This document shows, piece by piece, positions 8,902 through 18,596 of a stretch of DNA of 58,075 nucleotides. Below the pieces are notes generated by a model. It was not told the origin of the DNA, searched no databases, and saw only the letters and a list, made by a program, of their open reading frames with translations. The position numbers and the translations under genes are program-made. Origin of the DNA: Marinobacter algicola DG893 (GTDB lineage Bacteria > Pseudomonadota > Gammaproteobacteria > Pseudomonadales > Oleiphilaceae); NCBI RefSeq assembly GCF_000170835.1, contig NZ_ABCP01000023.1, positions 1 through 58,075 of the forward strand, in the 5' to 3' direction. Within the stretch, counting starts at the first letter, position 1; every line of letters begins with the position of its first letter.

Positions 8902-10290
8902 CTACATACGCCCACGCGGGGGCATTCCGCCGCCTGCGCCACCCGGCGGCATCATACCGCCAAGACCACGCATCATGTTAGCCATTCCGCCCTTCTTGCC
9001 GAATTTCTTCATCATTTTCTGCATTTGTTTGTGCTGCTTCAACAAACGATTCACGTCCTGGATTTGCGTACCAGACCCCGTCGCAATGCGGCGCTTGCGG
9101 GAGTTATTGATCACATCCGGATAGCGACGCTCTTTAGCCGTCATCGAGCAGATGATGGCTTCCATCTGCCCCATGGACTTGTCATTAACCTGCTGCTGGG
9201 CCATCTGTGCCATCTGCCCCATGCCGGGCAGTTTATCCATCAGGCCGCCGATGCCGCCCATGCTCTTCATTTGTTGAAGCTGATCACGGAAGTCCTCAAG
9301 ATCGAAGCTCTTACCTTTCTTGATCTTCTTTGTCAGTTTCTGGGCTTTCTTCTGATCAATCTTGCGCTCGGCTTCCTCTATAAGGGAGAGAACATCCCCC
9401 ATACCCAGAATCCGGGACGCCACCCTGTCAGGATGGAACGGCTCCAGGGCATCGGACTTCTCACCCACACCCAGGAACTTGATCGGCTTGCCAGTAATGT
9501 GACGCACCGACAGCGCGGCACCGCCACGGGCATCGCCATCGGTCTTGGTCAGGACAACGCCCGTCAGCGGCAGCGCATCGTTAAAGGCCTTGGCCGTATT
9601 GGCGGCATCCTGACCCGTCATGGCGTCGACCACAAACAGGGTTTCCACCGGGTTGACGGCCTTATGAAGACGACCAATCTCGCCCATCATCTGCTCATCA
9701 ACGTGCAGGCGGCCGGCGGTATCCAGAATGACAACATCGATGTGCTTCTTGCGGGCTGCATCCATGGCGCCATTGGCAATATCAACCGGATCCTGGTCCT
9801 CAGAGCTCGGGAAGAACTCCACACCCACTTCACCAGCCAGCGTTTCCAACTGACGAATGGCCGCCGGGCGATACACGTCGGCACTTACTACCAGAACAGA
9901 CTTTTTCTGCCTTTCCTTAAGGAAGCGGGACAGCTTGGCCACCGTGGTGGTTTTACCGGCGCCCTGTAAACCGGCCATCATAATCACTGCCGGTGGCTGT
10001 ACGGCCAGATTGAGGGATTCGTTGCCATCCCCCATCACACGTTCAAGCTCCTGCTGGACAACCTTAACGAATACCTGGCCCGGACTCAGGCTACGCTGAA
10101 CCTCCTGCCCGACTGCCCGCTGACGCACGCCCTCAATGAATGCCTTGACCACAGGCAGGGCAACGTCCGCCTCCAAAAGCGCCATACGCACTTCACGCAG
10201 CGTTTCCTTTATATTGTCATCGGTCAGCCGCGCCTGCCCAGATATCTTGCGCAGACTGCCGGAAAGTCGGTCCTGGAGGTTTTCAAACAT
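8902..10290 (-). CDS. ffh: Signal recognition particle GTPase Ffh
   Basis: Ffh (SRP54) binds 4.5S RNA and the signal sequences of nascent membrane proteins and delivers them to FtsY. The 462-residue protein has the N domain (1-90), then the G domain with P-loop GLQGAGKTTT at 107-116, DTAGR near 190 and TKTDGDARGGAA near 250. The M domain contains the Met-rich segments and the RRIATGSG RNA-binding motif. The last 20 residues are Gly-, Pro- and Met-rich. It is transcribed alone, divergent from the ypjD-type gene, with a perfect TATAAT at 10376-10381 in front. Confidence 0.96.
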   Translation of the reverse strand: MFENLQDRLSGSLRKISGQARLTDDNIKETLREVRMALLEADVALPVVKAFIEGVRQRAVGQEVQRSLSPGQVFVKVVQQELERVMGDGNESLNLAVQPPAVIMMAGLQGAGKTTTVAKLSRFLKERQKKSVLVVSADVYRPAAIRQLETLAGEVGVEFFPSSEDQDPVDIANGAMDAARKKHIDVVILDTAGRLHVDEQMMGEIGRLHKAVNPVETLFVVDAMTGQDAANTAKAFNDALPLTGVVLTKTDGDARGGAALSVRHITGKPIKFLGVGEKSDALEPFHPDRVASRILGMGDVLSLIEEAERKIDQKKAQKLTKKIKKGKSFDLEDFRDQLQQMKSMGGIGGLMDKLPGMGQMAQMAQQQVNDKSMGQMEAIICSMTAKERRYPDVINNSRKRRIATGSGTQIQDVNRLLKQHKQMQKMMKKFGKKGGMANMMRGLGGMMPPGGAGGGMPPRGRM

Positions 10291-10375
10291 GTTGCTCTTC
10301 CGTACCCGGATAAATTGGTTGCATGAAACACCGGAACCCGATCAGGTTCCTTGATTCCTGTTGCATAATCGCGAC

Positions 10376-10381
10376 ATTATA
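10376..10381 (-). promoter_or_regulatory. Probable ffh promoter (-10 hexamer)
   Basis: On the minus strand this reads TATAAT, a perfect -10 hexamer preceded by CTGGT. It is 86 bases from the ffh start, giving a leader of about 80 bases. No good -35 at 16-18 bases was found. A weak promoter for the divergent gene overlaps it on the plus strand (TTGATT at 10351-10356, CATTAT at 10375-10380, spacer 18). Confidence 0.45.
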
Positions 10382-10473
10382 ACCAGACTATCGCCCTGAA
10401 ACGACCAGCCCGGTCAAATCGGTGTGGAACCCCGCCGATATCGAGTCAGAAAGTGGTTATAAAAAAGGACGTC

Positions 10474-11280
10474 ATGGGAACGCTGATCCTCGCGGTCACT
10501 TCGTTATTGCTCTACAGCGTAGGTACCGCCCTGCAGGCTCTCAGCTTCCGGGGACGGGTACACACCAGCATTGCCATCACCACCCTTATCGGCTTGCTGG
10601 CCCTGACAGCACATGGCCTTTTGATCGCCCAGACCGTCCACCATGAAGGCGGTTTCGATTTCGGCTTTTTCCAGAGTTCTGTCCTTATTTCCTGGCTGAT
10701 CGCTTTTTTGCTGCTAGCCCTCAACCTTCGCAAACCGGTTCAAAGCCTTTTCCTTGGCGTTTACCCGCTGGCAGCACTGACCATTATTATGGGCCTGATC
10801 ACCCACTCCCCTTCCCGATTGGTACCGGAAGACCACTACGGAATGCTCTCCCATATCGCACTGTCGGTGACAGCCTACAGCCTGTTTACGCTGGCCGCCA
10901 TACAGGCGGTGCTGCTCTACCTGCAGAATCGCCAGCTCAAACAGAACTACAACAGCGTCCTGATACGCAACCTGCCACCGTTGCAGACCATGGAGTCATT
11001 GCTGTTCGAGCTGGTGTGGGCAGGCGTGGTCATGCTGATTTTGGCTATCGTGACCGGGGCCCTTTTCATCGACGACCTGTTCGCCCAGGACCTGGCCCAC
11101 AAAACGCTGTTCTCGCTGCTGTCACTCATCGTCTTCATAGCCTTGCTGATCGGGCGCTACACAAAGGGCTGGCGTGGCATTACCGCCAGCCGCTGGACAC
11201 TGGCGGGGTGCGCCCTTTTAATGCTCGCCTTCTACGGAAGCAAGTTCGTACTGGAACTGATTTTTCACCGGGGCGGCTGA
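10474..11280 (+). CDS. CcsA/YpjD-family inner-membrane protein
   Basis: A hydrophobic protein of 268 residues with about eight transmembrane segments. It belongs to the cytochrome c assembly (CcsA/CcmC-like) superfamily in the YpjD branch, usually found beside ffh in gammaproteobacteria. A role in c-type cytochrome or haem handling is inferred from family only; E. coli YpjD has no firm function. The DHYGMLSHIALSVTAYS segment, with its conserved His, resembles the family core. The ATG at 10474 was chosen because AAAAAAGGA lies 4 bases upstream. A GTG at 10453 would add seven residues but has no ribosome-binding site. The gene is divergent from ffh and 93 bases ahead of the CorB-like gene. Confidence 0.8.
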   Translation: MGTLILAVTSLLLYSVGTALQALSFRGRVHTSIAITTLIGLLALTAHGLLIAQTVHHEGGFDFGFFQSSVLISWLIAFLLLALNLRKPVQSLFLGVYPLAALTIIMGLITHSPSRLVPEDHYGMLSHIALSVTAYSLFTLAAIQAVLLYLQNRQLKQNYNSVLIRNLPPLQTMESLLFELVWAGVVMLILAIVTGALFIDDLFAQDLAHKTLFSLLSLIVFIALLIGRYTKGWRGITASRWTLAGCALLMLAFYGSKFVLELIFHRGG

Positions 11281-11373
11281 CGCCACCATGCCTCCCGGAC
11301 AGACGCCAACTTGACACCCCGACTTTCAACCACCTATTTTCCCAACTTGTCGGCAACATAAGGACACTCAGTC

Positions 11374-12651
11374 TTGAACGAAACATCGCTTACCGCGCTG
11401 TTCATCATCCTGGCAGGGCTCATCCTGCTTTCCGCCTTCTTCTCCAGTTCTGAAACCGGAATGATGTCACTGAACCGGTATCGCCTGAAGCACATGGCCA
11501 AGACCGGCCATAGAGGCGCCCGGCGAGCGCAGTCGCTCCTCAATCGTACCGACCAGCTGATCGGCGTCATCCTGATCGGCAACAACTTCGTCAACATCTT
11601 TGCCTCAGCCATCGCCACAGTGATTGCTATCCGCATATGGGGCGACGCCGGGATTGCCATCGCCACCGTCCTGCTGACCATTGTTATCCTGATCTTTGCC
11701 GAAGTCACACCCAAAACCCTCGCCGCACTGTTCCCCGAAAAGATTGCCTTTCCAGCCAGCCACGTACTGGGGCCGCTGCTCAAAATACTCTATCCCGTGG
11801 TTTGGGCGGTCAATCTGTTTACCGGCGCCATCCTGAAGATCATCGGCGTGTCCGCCGACGATGCCGCCAACGAGCATCTCAGCCGAGAGGAGCTGAGAAC
11901 CCTTGTAAATGAGGCGGGCGCACTGATCCCAGCCAACCACAAAGACATGCTGGTCGGCATCCTCGATCTCGAAAAAGTGACCGTAAACGACATCATGGTG
12001 CCACGGAATGAGTTGGTCGGGATCGACCTGGACGATGATCTGGACACCATCCTGCGTCAACTGCGAAGCAGCCAGCACACTCGCCTGCCGGTGTTCAAGG
12101 GGGACATCAACAACATTCAGGGCGTGCTTCACCTGCGCAACGCATCAAAACTCCTGCTTCACGATGAAATCAACAAGGCCATGCTGATGCAGCTATGCCG
12201 TGAGCCCTACTTCATTCCGGAAAGCACCCCCCTGAACACCCAACTGATCAACTTTCAGAAGGAGAAACGACGCTTCGGCATTGTTGTTGACGAGTACGGC
12301 GAAGTGCTCGGCCTGGCGACACTGGAAGACATTCTTGAGGAGATCGTCGGCGAATTCACCACCGATTACGCCGCCACCAGCCCCGACATCATTCCCCAGG
12401 ACGATGGCACATACATCATTGATGGCACATCCGCGGTGCGAACTATCAACAAAACCCTCGGCTGGAAACTGCCCATTGATGGCCCCAAAACCCTCAACGG
12501 CCTTATCACCGAAACTCTGGAAAACATCCCGGACACCAACGTGTGCCTGAAAGTGGGAGGGCACCGGGTAGAGGTGCTCCAAATCAAGGACAATGTGGTC
12601 AAGGCTGCGATCGTTCATCCCAAAAAGAAGAAAAAGCGCGCTACGGGCTAG
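11374..12651 (+). CDS. CorB/HlyC-type CNNM transporter (DUF21-CBS-CorC domains)
   Basis: An inner-membrane protein of 425 residues in the CNNM/CorB family, linked to magnesium (and cobalt) transport. The DUF21 domain (1-190) has four hydrophobic segments and the typical SAFFSSSETGMMSLNR near residue 20, GNNFVNIFAS near 70 and FAEVTPKTLAA near 108. Two CBS motifs follow (MVPRNELVGID about 208-280; FGIVVDEYGEVLG about 300). A CorC_HlyC domain lies near residues 340-420, and the tail is Lys-rich. The start codon is TTG at 11374 with AAGGA about 9 bases upstream. The gene probably forms a pair with the ypjD-type gene; this ffh-ypjD-corB order is conserved in related bacteria. Confidence 0.85.
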   Translation: MNETSLTALFIILAGLILLSAFFSSSETGMMSLNRYRLKHMAKTGHRGARRAQSLLNRTDQLIGVILIGNNFVNIFASAIATVIAIRIWGDAGIAIATVLLTIVILIFAEVTPKTLAALFPEKIAFPASHVLGPLLKILYPVVWAVNLFTGAILKIIGVSADDAANEHLSREELRTLVNEAGALIPANHKDMLVGILDLEKVTVNDIMVPRNELVGIDLDDDLDTILRQLRSSQHTRLPVFKGDINNIQGVLHLRNASKLLLHDEINKAMLMQLCREPYFIPESTPLNTQLINFQKEKRRFGIVVDEYGEVLGLATLEDILEEIVGEFTTDYAATSPDIIPQDDGTYIIDGTSAVRTINKTLGWKLPIDGPKTLNGLITETLENIPDTNVCLKVGGHRVEVLQIKDNVVKAAIVHPKKKKKRATG

Positions 12652-12934
12652 ATCATCTGGCTATAACACCTGACTATTTAGAAAGATCAAATTTTAATAT
12701 TTCTCTTGACCGAAATGCGGTTCCACCCAAGACTGGAATCACGCGATAAATAATAACGACATGCCGGAAGGCATAGGATCCGCCGTTCCTTGGGGTGCTC
12801 TGGAACTTTAGTGGGTTTTGTTAGCGATTGGTCATGTTACCGTGTGTTAAAATGCGGTAGATTTAACGTATAAAGAGAAAATACAGTTGTAAGCTCGGTC
12901 ATGTATCCGGTTGAGGCGTACACAGGAGTCGGCC

Positions 12935-15175
12935 ATGAATAAGCAGTCCGGCATACATTATCTCCGCGAGCACCGGGAGGCAGGGAGCTCAAATCCCGTA
13001 CCTGCACAGGTGGTCCGCATCCGCGACACCGTCGTTGCCGGGCTGGGGGATTTGTTGCAGGGTGCATTTGATGCAGTTGATGACTCGCTGTTCGAACTGG
13101 CAAACAATGCCAGAAGCAACAACGAGCAGAACCGCTATTTCGAGGCGATGCGCGAAATCCGTATCAAGCGGAAGGGTGTAGAGCGTCATTTCCAAAATGC
13201 GGTAGCACAACTGTTCGCCGACCCGCCTCAAAGCGGCAGCGTGGCAGCCGATGAAAGCCTTGCCAGCCAGACCAATTCAGACAGCCTTTCGCTGGTCGGT
13301 GATGATGATCTGGAAGAACAGGTTGCCCTCAATGCCATGATCACCAAGTCCAAGGTGCACTTCCAGGGCCCCCTGTTACAATTGCAGACACGCTTCAGTG
13401 TGGTTTATCCGGGCGCCAGCGATGAAGCACCGGTTAACCCGATGGCGCCAGAGCATCTCTGCAGTGCCTTCGTGGAAGCTATCCAGGCACTGGAAATCCA
13501 GATTCGCGAGCGCCTGATCCTGCTCAAGCAATTTGACCGTTACGTTGTCTCCAACCTTGGCATGTTGCTGGACGAAGCCAACCGAATTCTCATCCAGGCT
13601 GGCGTGATTCCCAATTTCCGTTACCACGGCAAGGCCGGTAAGCAGCAGAACAAGACAGCATCAGGCAGTCACGCTGACGAAACAGGCGGGAACGCCGGAT
13701 CAACGACCGGCCCCACTGTCGCAGAAAGTCAGCAAGGGCACCATGAAGGTGCCATGTTCGACCAGATCCGGCAGATGCTGGCCCTCCAGCGCGCCAACGC
13801 GGGCATTCCGCCGCGGGCTTCCGACCCCAATATTCATGTTGTGGGGGGCGCGGAATTGGCAAGCCTCCTCGGCTCACTTCCCCAGCACCCCCCTGGTGAA
13901 CAGATAAGCGGCAATCTGAGTGCCGGCGAGCCGGTGATGGTTGACCTGCACCAGGTCGTCCAACAGTTGCTGGCACAGGCCGGAACCACCAGCGATGGCA
14001 AAAAGCCGGCACTGGCGGAAATGGACGAGGACCTGATCAACCTTGTATCCATGCTGTTTGAATTCATTCTCGACGATTACAACCTGTCGGCCCCCGTGCA
14101 GGTCCTGATCAGCCGATTGCAGATTCCCATCCTCAAGGTGGTTATCAAGGACAAGTCGTTCTTCAGCAAAGCGACTCACCCTGCCCGCCGCCTGCTGAAC
14201 TCCCTGGCACGAGCCGGCATCGGCTGGAGCGAGAGTGACGAGAAAACCCGCGACAAGCTTTACGAACAGATCCACGCCATTGTCGTTCGCATACTGAACG
14301 AATTCGATGGTGACGTAACACTCTTTGAAACCCTGGGCGAGGAGTTCGAACAGTTCCTGGCAAGGGAAAACCGCAAGTCTTCCCTGGTCGAGCAGCGCAC
14401 CCGGGAATCCGAGCGCGGACGTATCAAATCGCAAAAAGCTCAGGAAACCGTCGATCAGTTGCTGCAAAAAAAACTGGCACGTTACAAGCTTCAGGAGCCG
14501 GTGCGGAACATCCTGATCAACGGCTGGAGTCGGGTAATGTTCCTGGCTTATCTGAGAGACGACGTGGAGCACCGCTGGCTACAGACCGTCCGCGTGGTGG
14601 ATGACCTCATTTGGTGCCTACACCCGCACCAGGAAGATGAAGAGCGGGATCAATGGGTTCGCGTGGTTCCCGGCTTGCTGAAGTCACTCCGGGCCGGGCT
14701 TGAAGAGGTTTCCTACAACTCATCCAAGCTGGATGAGATGATGGCGGACCTCAAGCACGAGTTAACGGAAGCTTTCCGGGCCAACGCCCTGGCCGAAGCC
14801 ATGGAAGACTCTCCCGAGCCGGACCCCGAAGAAGACATACCCACAGCCCATCAGACGGCCGTCGAGCGCCAACAGGAACTTGAAGACGCCGCCATCGCCG
14901 AGTATGTGGCACAGATCGACGCTATTGAAATCGGCAACTGGGTAGAGTTCAACCTGGTCAATGGGGCCAGCTTCCGCTGCAAACTGTCCGCCATCATTGA
15001 GGAAGCAGACTGCTTTGTGTTCGTGAATCGCATGGGGCTCAAGGTGATCGAGAAAACCCGTACCGACCTGGCCCATGAGATGCGGCGCGGACGTCTGACC
15101 GTCCTTGAACAGGGAGCGCTGATAGACCGGGCGCTGGATGCCGTTGTGGGCAGCTTGCGGAGCAAGGCAGGATAA
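12935..15175 (+). CDS. DUF1631 family protein
   Basis: A 746-residue soluble protein of the DUF1631 family, common in Pseudomonas and Marinobacter relatives and sometimes mislabelled as thymidine phosphorylase. Its function is unknown. No catalytic motif is visible. The middle region (about 350-620) is mostly helical and is the family core. A low-complexity Gln/Gly/Ser segment around 235-330 separates it from the N-terminal region. The last 90 residues (from about EIGNWVEFNL) look like a small beta-barrel, perhaps PilZ-like. The ATG at 12935 has AGGAG 9 bases upstream, so the open frame before it is not used. The preceding 283 bases are AT-rich and contain no gene. A TonB-like gene follows 23 bases later. 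Confidence 0.8.
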   Translation: MNKQSGIHYLREHREAGSSNPVPAQVVRIRDTVVAGLGDLLQGAFDAVDDSLFELANNARSNNEQNRYFEAMREIRIKRKGVERHFQNAVAQLFADPPQSGSVAADESLASQTNSDSLSLVGDDDLEEQVALNAMITKSKVHFQGPLLQLQTRFSVVYPGASDEAPVNPMAPEHLCSAFVEAIQALEIQIRERLILLKQFDRYVVSNLGMLLDEANRILIQAGVIPNFRYHGKAGKQQNKTASGSHADETGGNAGSTTGPTVAESQQGHHEGAMFDQIRQMLALQRANAGIPPRASDPNIHVVGGAELASLLGSLPQHPPGEQISGNLSAGEPVMVDLHQVVQQLLAQAGTTSDGKKPALAEMDEDLINLVSMLFEFILDDYNLSAPVQVLISRLQIPILKVVIKDKSFFSKATHPARRLLNSLARAGIGWSESDEKTRDKLYEQIHAIVVRILNEFDGDVTLFETLGEEFEQFLARENRKSSLVEQRTRESERGRIKSQKAQETVDQLLQKKLARYKLQEPVRNILINGWSRVMFLAYLRDDVEHRWLQTVRVVDDLIWCLHPHQEDEERDQWVRVVPGLLKSLRAGLEEVSYNSSKLDEMMADLKHELTEAFRANALAEAMEDSPEPDPEEDIPTAHQTAVERQQELEDAAIAEYVAQIDAIEIGNWVEFNLVNGASFRCKLSAIIEEADCFVFVNRMGLKVIEKTRTDLAHEMRRGRLTVLEQGALIDRALDAVVGSLRSKAG

Positions 15176-15198
15176 GCACCGGGAGCGCCTGAGCGACA

Positions 15199-15945
15199 AT
15201 GCTGGAGTATGGCAGTGTTACCGGCCTCCCGGACAAATACCGGATCACCCTGGCGATATCGGTTGCCTTGTTGCTTCATACGCTGGTAATGGCCACCCTT
15301 CCCTTCACGGCTCCAAAAATGGAAAGCCATCGTCAGACCGTGGAAGTCGAACTGGTCCGTCCTGGCAGTGTTCCCTTACCGGAATCCGCCGCCAGCGCGA
15401 CATCGCCCAACAACGACCAGCGTGATGAGTCCATCACTGTAAAGTCGTCTCAAGTCGACACCAATCATCCCCGGAACAAAGCACCAACTGTACGCTCGAC
15501 GCCATCATCGCACACACCCGTGGTGGAGCCTCAGCCCCCGACGCGGAAAACGCCCTCGCGAGACTCAGCCTCTACTACCGCGGGCACCCCGGAGAAACCG
15601 GTGGAAAAGACGCCGGAAAGAATCACCCGGATAGCGTCGTCACCAGGGGATGTGGATCCTTATATGGCAAGCCTGGCCGTACACATTGGCAAGGAACTTG
15701 GCAAACGACCGGTCCCCTCCAGCCATAGCGTTACCACGCAGGTGACCAGTCAGGTCGAGCTGAGATTGCTGCAAAGCGGAGCACTTACAGGCGCTAAGGT
15801 CACTAAATCGACGGGCTTTAACGACATAGACCGAGCGATTTATCAGGCTGCCCTGCTAGCTAGCCCTTATCCAGAACCACCGGAAGAATATTCGGGAAGG
15901 AAGCGATTCCGGGTTGAACTCATTTTCTCCCCGGAACGCCTTTAA
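15199..15945 (+). CDS. TonB-like energy-transducer protein
   Basis: A 248-residue protein built like TonB. It has a short cytoplasmic N-terminus, one transmembrane helix (about residues 15-33, ITLAISVALLLHTLVM), and a long Pro/Ser/Thr-rich periplasmic spacer (about 45-150). A C-terminal TonB-type domain (about 155-248) contains VELRLLQSGALTGAKVTKST and ends with RVELIFSPERL. TonB proteins couple the proton gradient, through ExbBD, to outer-membrane receptors. No exbB or exbD is adjacent, and the gene is tied to the DUF1631 gene (23-base gap) rather than to a receptor. A structural or envelope role is therefore possible. It is convergent with grxD, with an 11-base gap. Confidence 0.75.
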   Translation: MLEYGSVTGLPDKYRITLAISVALLLHTLVMATLPFTAPKMESHRQTVEVELVRPGSVPLPESAASATSPNNDQRDESITVKSSQVDTNHPRNKAPTVRSTPSSHTPVVEPQPPTRKTPSRDSASTTAGTPEKPVEKTPERITRIASSPGDVDPYMASLAVHIGKELGKRPVPSSHSVTTQVTSQVELRLLQSGALTGAKVTKSTGFNDIDRAIYQAALLASPYPEPPEEYSGRKRFRVELIFSPERL

Positions 15946-15956
15946 ATGCGGTTAAC

Positions 15957-16283
15957 TCAGGCTTCAGCCTGTTTCGCAGCTGCCTTGACCTGCTCGGCCA
16001 GTTCGCCGCTTTCGGACATTTCAAGAATGATGTCGCAGCCGCCTACCAGCTCACCTTTGATATAGAGCTGCGGGTAAGTTGGCCAGCTTGAATACACTTT
16101 CAGGCCCTCACGCAACTCCTGATTATCCAGAATGTTCACGAAGGCGAACCGCTCGCCACACGCCATCAGCGCCTGGACGGTCTTCGCTGAGAAACCGCAC
16201 TGCGGAGCCTGCGGAGTGCCTTTCATATAGAGGATAATGGCGTTTTCCTCAAGTTGGCTCTTGATGGTTTCGTTGATGTCCAT
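15957..16283 (-). CDS. grxD: Monothiol glutaredoxin Grx4
   Basis: A CGFS-type glutaredoxin of 108 residues that binds a glutathione-ligated [2Fe-2S] cluster and delivers it to target proteins. The signature CGFS lies in KGTPQAPQCGFSAKTVQAL (about residues 21-39). The glutathione-binding WPTYPQLYI and GGCDI motifs follow near 68-84. The Ala/Lys-rich tail AAAKQAEA is dispensable in relatives. The gene stands alone, convergent with the TonB-like gene, with its own likely promoter at 16339-16366 and a GAGAGG ribosome-binding site. Confidence 0.95.
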   Translation of the reverse strand: MDINETIKSQLEENAIILYMKGTPQAPQCGFSAKTVQALMACGERFAFVNILDNQELREGLKVYSSWPTYPQLYIKGELVGGCDIILEMSESGELAEQVKAAAKQAEA

Positions 16284-16338
16284 GAACTCTCACCTCTCAT
16301 TGGAAACGGGGTCGCCCGGTTGCGACATACCTGACACT

Positions 16339-16366
16339 ATTGTACACGTCCCGTGACGCTCACCAA
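16339..16366 (-). promoter_or_regulatory. Likely grxD promoter
   Basis: On the minus strand, TTGGTG (16366-16361) and TACAAT (16344-16339) are separated by 16 bases. This is a plausible sigma-70 pair about 55 bases in front of the grxD start. No IscR- or Fur-like site was recognised. Confidence 0.45.
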
Positions 16367-16595
16367 ACACCACCTGATACCCACGCATGCCCTGGCGTTG
16401 TCTTCAGCCCCCTGACGGGCTAGACTTGGGCCCCTGCCTTTCAGGCAACCTCCGTTTCCGTATTTCCCGCCAGTGCGGCTCTCACCGCGTGCTGGCGTAT
16501 TGCCGTTTCAGGACAATGATCACCACGGGCCGGTTGTAACCACGAATGGATCCGGATCTGCTGGATAGGGTTATCGATTAATTAAGGGCCATCCC
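16367..16595. other. Intergenic region between grxD and argF
   Basis: The space between the divergent genes grxD and argF is 312 bases. Apart from the grxD promoter and the AAGG ribosome-binding site just before argF, nothing could be recognised. There is no gene, no ARG-box-like palindrome and no convincing argF promoter. Confidence 0.5.
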
Positions 16596-17510
16596 ATGGC
16601 AGTAAGACATTTTCTCACACTCAATGACTTAAGCTCCGACGAGCTTGAAAGTCTGGTCGACCACGGCACTAGACTCCGTAACGATTGGCGCCGGGGCGCC
16701 GTGCGCGAAACTCTGAAAAATCGTGTCCTGGCAATGATCTTCGAGAAATCGTCCACCCGCACCCGAGTCTCCTTTGAGGCGGGTATGACCCAGCTCGGTG
16801 GCGCGGCGCTGTTTCTCTCTCCCCGCGACACCCAGCTCGGGCGCGGGGAGCCCATTGAAGACTCTGCCATCGTGATTTCCAGCATGGTGGACGCTGTCAT
16901 GATCCGGACGTTTTCTCACGATACGGTCGACGCATTTGCGGCGGCGTCCAGGGTGCCCGTCATCAACGCTCTGACCGATGATTTCCATCCTTGCCAGCTG
17001 CTGGCCGACATGCAGACGTACCGGGAACATCGCGGCAGCATTCGCGGCGGCACCGTGGCCTGGATTGGCGATGGCAACAACATGTGCCAGTCCTACATCA
17101 ATGCAGCAACGCAGTTCGGCTTTAACCTGCGCGTTGCCTGCCCGGAGGGCTACGAACCTGACAGTGAATTGCTGAAAACCCACCAGGATCGGGTGTCGGT
17201 GGTTCATGATCCGGCTGAGGCCGCCAGGGGCGCTGATCTCCTGGTCACGGATGTCTGGGCTTCCATGGGGCAGGAAGACGAACAGAAAGCCCGCCAAAGA
17301 GCCTTCCAGAACTACCAGATCAATCCCTCGCTGATGAAGATGGCGGACAAGGACGCCCTCTTCATGCACTGCCTGCCCGCGCACCGTGGCGAGGAAATAT
17401 CTGCGGACATGATGGAACACCCGCGCTCGGTGGTCTGGGACGAAGCCGAAAACCGATTACACGCCCAGAAGGCGCTGCTGGAATTCCTGATTCTCAATCG
17501 ACTGGACTGA
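16596..17510 (+). CDS. argF: Ornithine carbamoyltransferase
   Basis: Makes citrulline from ornithine and carbamoyl phosphate in arginine synthesis. The 304-residue protein has the carbamoyl-phosphate motif STRTR at 53-57, MIRTFSHDT near 108, [10 protein letters not shown] near 129-138 and the ornithine-side motif [10 protein letters not shown] near 262. It is the anabolic type by length and context; no arc genes are present. The start is the ATG in a TTAAGGGCCATCCC context. It runs 4 bases ahead of an ABC transporter ATPase, so the two are probably co-transcribed, although no functional link is known. Confidence 0.95.
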   Translation: MAVRHFLTLNDLSSDELESLVDHGTRLRNDWRRGAVRETLKNRVLAMIFEKSSTRTRVSFEAGMTQLGGAALFLSPRDTQLGRGEPIEDSAIVISSMVDAVMIRTFSHDTVDAFAAASRVPVINALTDDFHPCQLLADMQTYREHRGSIRGGTVAWIGDGNNMCQSYINAATQFGFNLRVACPEGYEPDSELLKTHQDRVSVVHDPAEAARGADLLVTDVWASMGQEDEQKARQRAFQNYQINPSLMKMADKDALFMHCLPAHRGEEISADMMEHPRSVVWDEAENRLHAQKALLEFLILNRLD

Positions 17511-17514
17511 CCGA

Positions 17515-18585
17515 ATGACCGATAGCCTGGTTCAGCCTGCTGACTGGCTGCTGGAAGTAAACAACCTGTCCTGCGGGTATGGCGATGGCTCCGTGGTCAG
17601 GAACGTCAACTTTGCCCTCAGCCACGGCGATATCGGCTGTCTGCTGGGCCCCAGCGGCTGCGGAAAGAGCACTATCCTGCGGGCACTGGCAGGTTTTCTT
17701 CCCATCAATACCGGTGAAATCTGCCTGCAGTCCAGCTCCATCAGCCTGCCCGGCCGCACTCTCGCCCCCGAGAAACGCCGGATCGGCATGGTGTTCCAGG
17801 ATTACGCCCTGTTCCCACACCTGACCATTGCCGAAAACGTCGGCTTCGGCTTACGCAGAGAGGATCGCGAGGCAAAACATCAGAAAGTCACCGAGTTGCT
17901 CAAGGTGGTTCACCTACAGGATCTCGCCGACAACTACCCCCATGAGCTGTCGGGAGGGCAACAACAGAGGGTGGCGCTTGCCCGTGCGCTGGCACCGGAA
18001 CCCACATTGATACTGCTGGACGAACCGTTCTCGAATCTCGACGCTGACCTGCGCCGCCGACTCAGCCTGGATGTGCGGGAAATCCTCAAGACACTTGGTA
18101 TCAGTGCCATCCTGGTTACTCACGATCAACAGGAAGCCTTCGCCATGTGTGACCAGGTGGCGGTTCTGAAAGACGGAGGGATACAGCAATGGGATGTGCC
18201 CTACAACCTCTACCACGAACCTGCGAATCGCTTTGTTGCGGGCTTCGTAGGCCAAGGGGGCTTCGTTCCGGGAAAAGCGTTGGGGCCGGACACGATTGAG
18301 TCCGAGCTGGGGGTCATCCGCGGCAACCGCGCCTACCCCTGGCAACCCGGAACACTGGTCGACGTACTGATCCGGCCGGACGACATCGTCTACGATGCCA
18401 GCTCCGAGCTTAAACCAAAGGTGGTGGAAAAGACCTTTGCCGGGACCTCGACGCTCTATCGCTTTCGCTGCTCGGAAGATACCGAGTTCGAAGCCCTGTT
18501 CCGGAGCCATCTGGACTTTCACCTGGGCGAACACGTGCCAGTCCGGGTGGAGGCGGACCATCTGATCGCCTTCGAAAGAACCTGA
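17515..18585 (+). CDS. ABC transporter ATP-binding protein (FbpC/PotA-like)
   Basis: An import-type ABC ATPase of 356 residues. Walker A is GPSGCGKST at 45-53, the Q-loop FQDYALFPHLT is near 93, the signature ELSGGQQQR is near 143-151, and Walker B LILLDEPFSNLDA is followed by the switch His in LVTHDQQEA. A C-terminal TOBE-like domain (about 240-356) is present. The sequence around QDYALFPHL and the length resemble ferric-iron (FbpC) or related ATPases. No permease or binding protein gene is nearby, so the substrate cannot be named. It follows argF with only 4 bases between and ends 11 bases before the convergent glpK. Confidence 0.85.
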   Translation: MTDSLVQPADWLLEVNNLSCGYGDGSVVRNVNFALSHGDIGCLLGPSGCGKSTILRALAGFLPINTGEICLQSSSISLPGRTLAPEKRRIGMVFQDYALFPHLTIAENVGFGLRREDREAKHQKVTELLKVVHLQDLADNYPHELSGGQQQRVALARALAPEPTLILLDEPFSNLDADLRRRLSLDVREILKTLGISAILVTHDQQEAFAMCDQVAVLKDGGIQQWDVPYNLYHEPANRFVAGFVGQGGFVPGKALGPDTIESELGVIRGNRAYPWQPGTLVDVLIRPDDIVYDASSELKPKVVEKTFAGTSTLYRFRCSEDTEFEALFRSHLDFHLGEHVPVRVEADHLIAFERT

Positions 18586-18596
18586 GAACCAGAACC

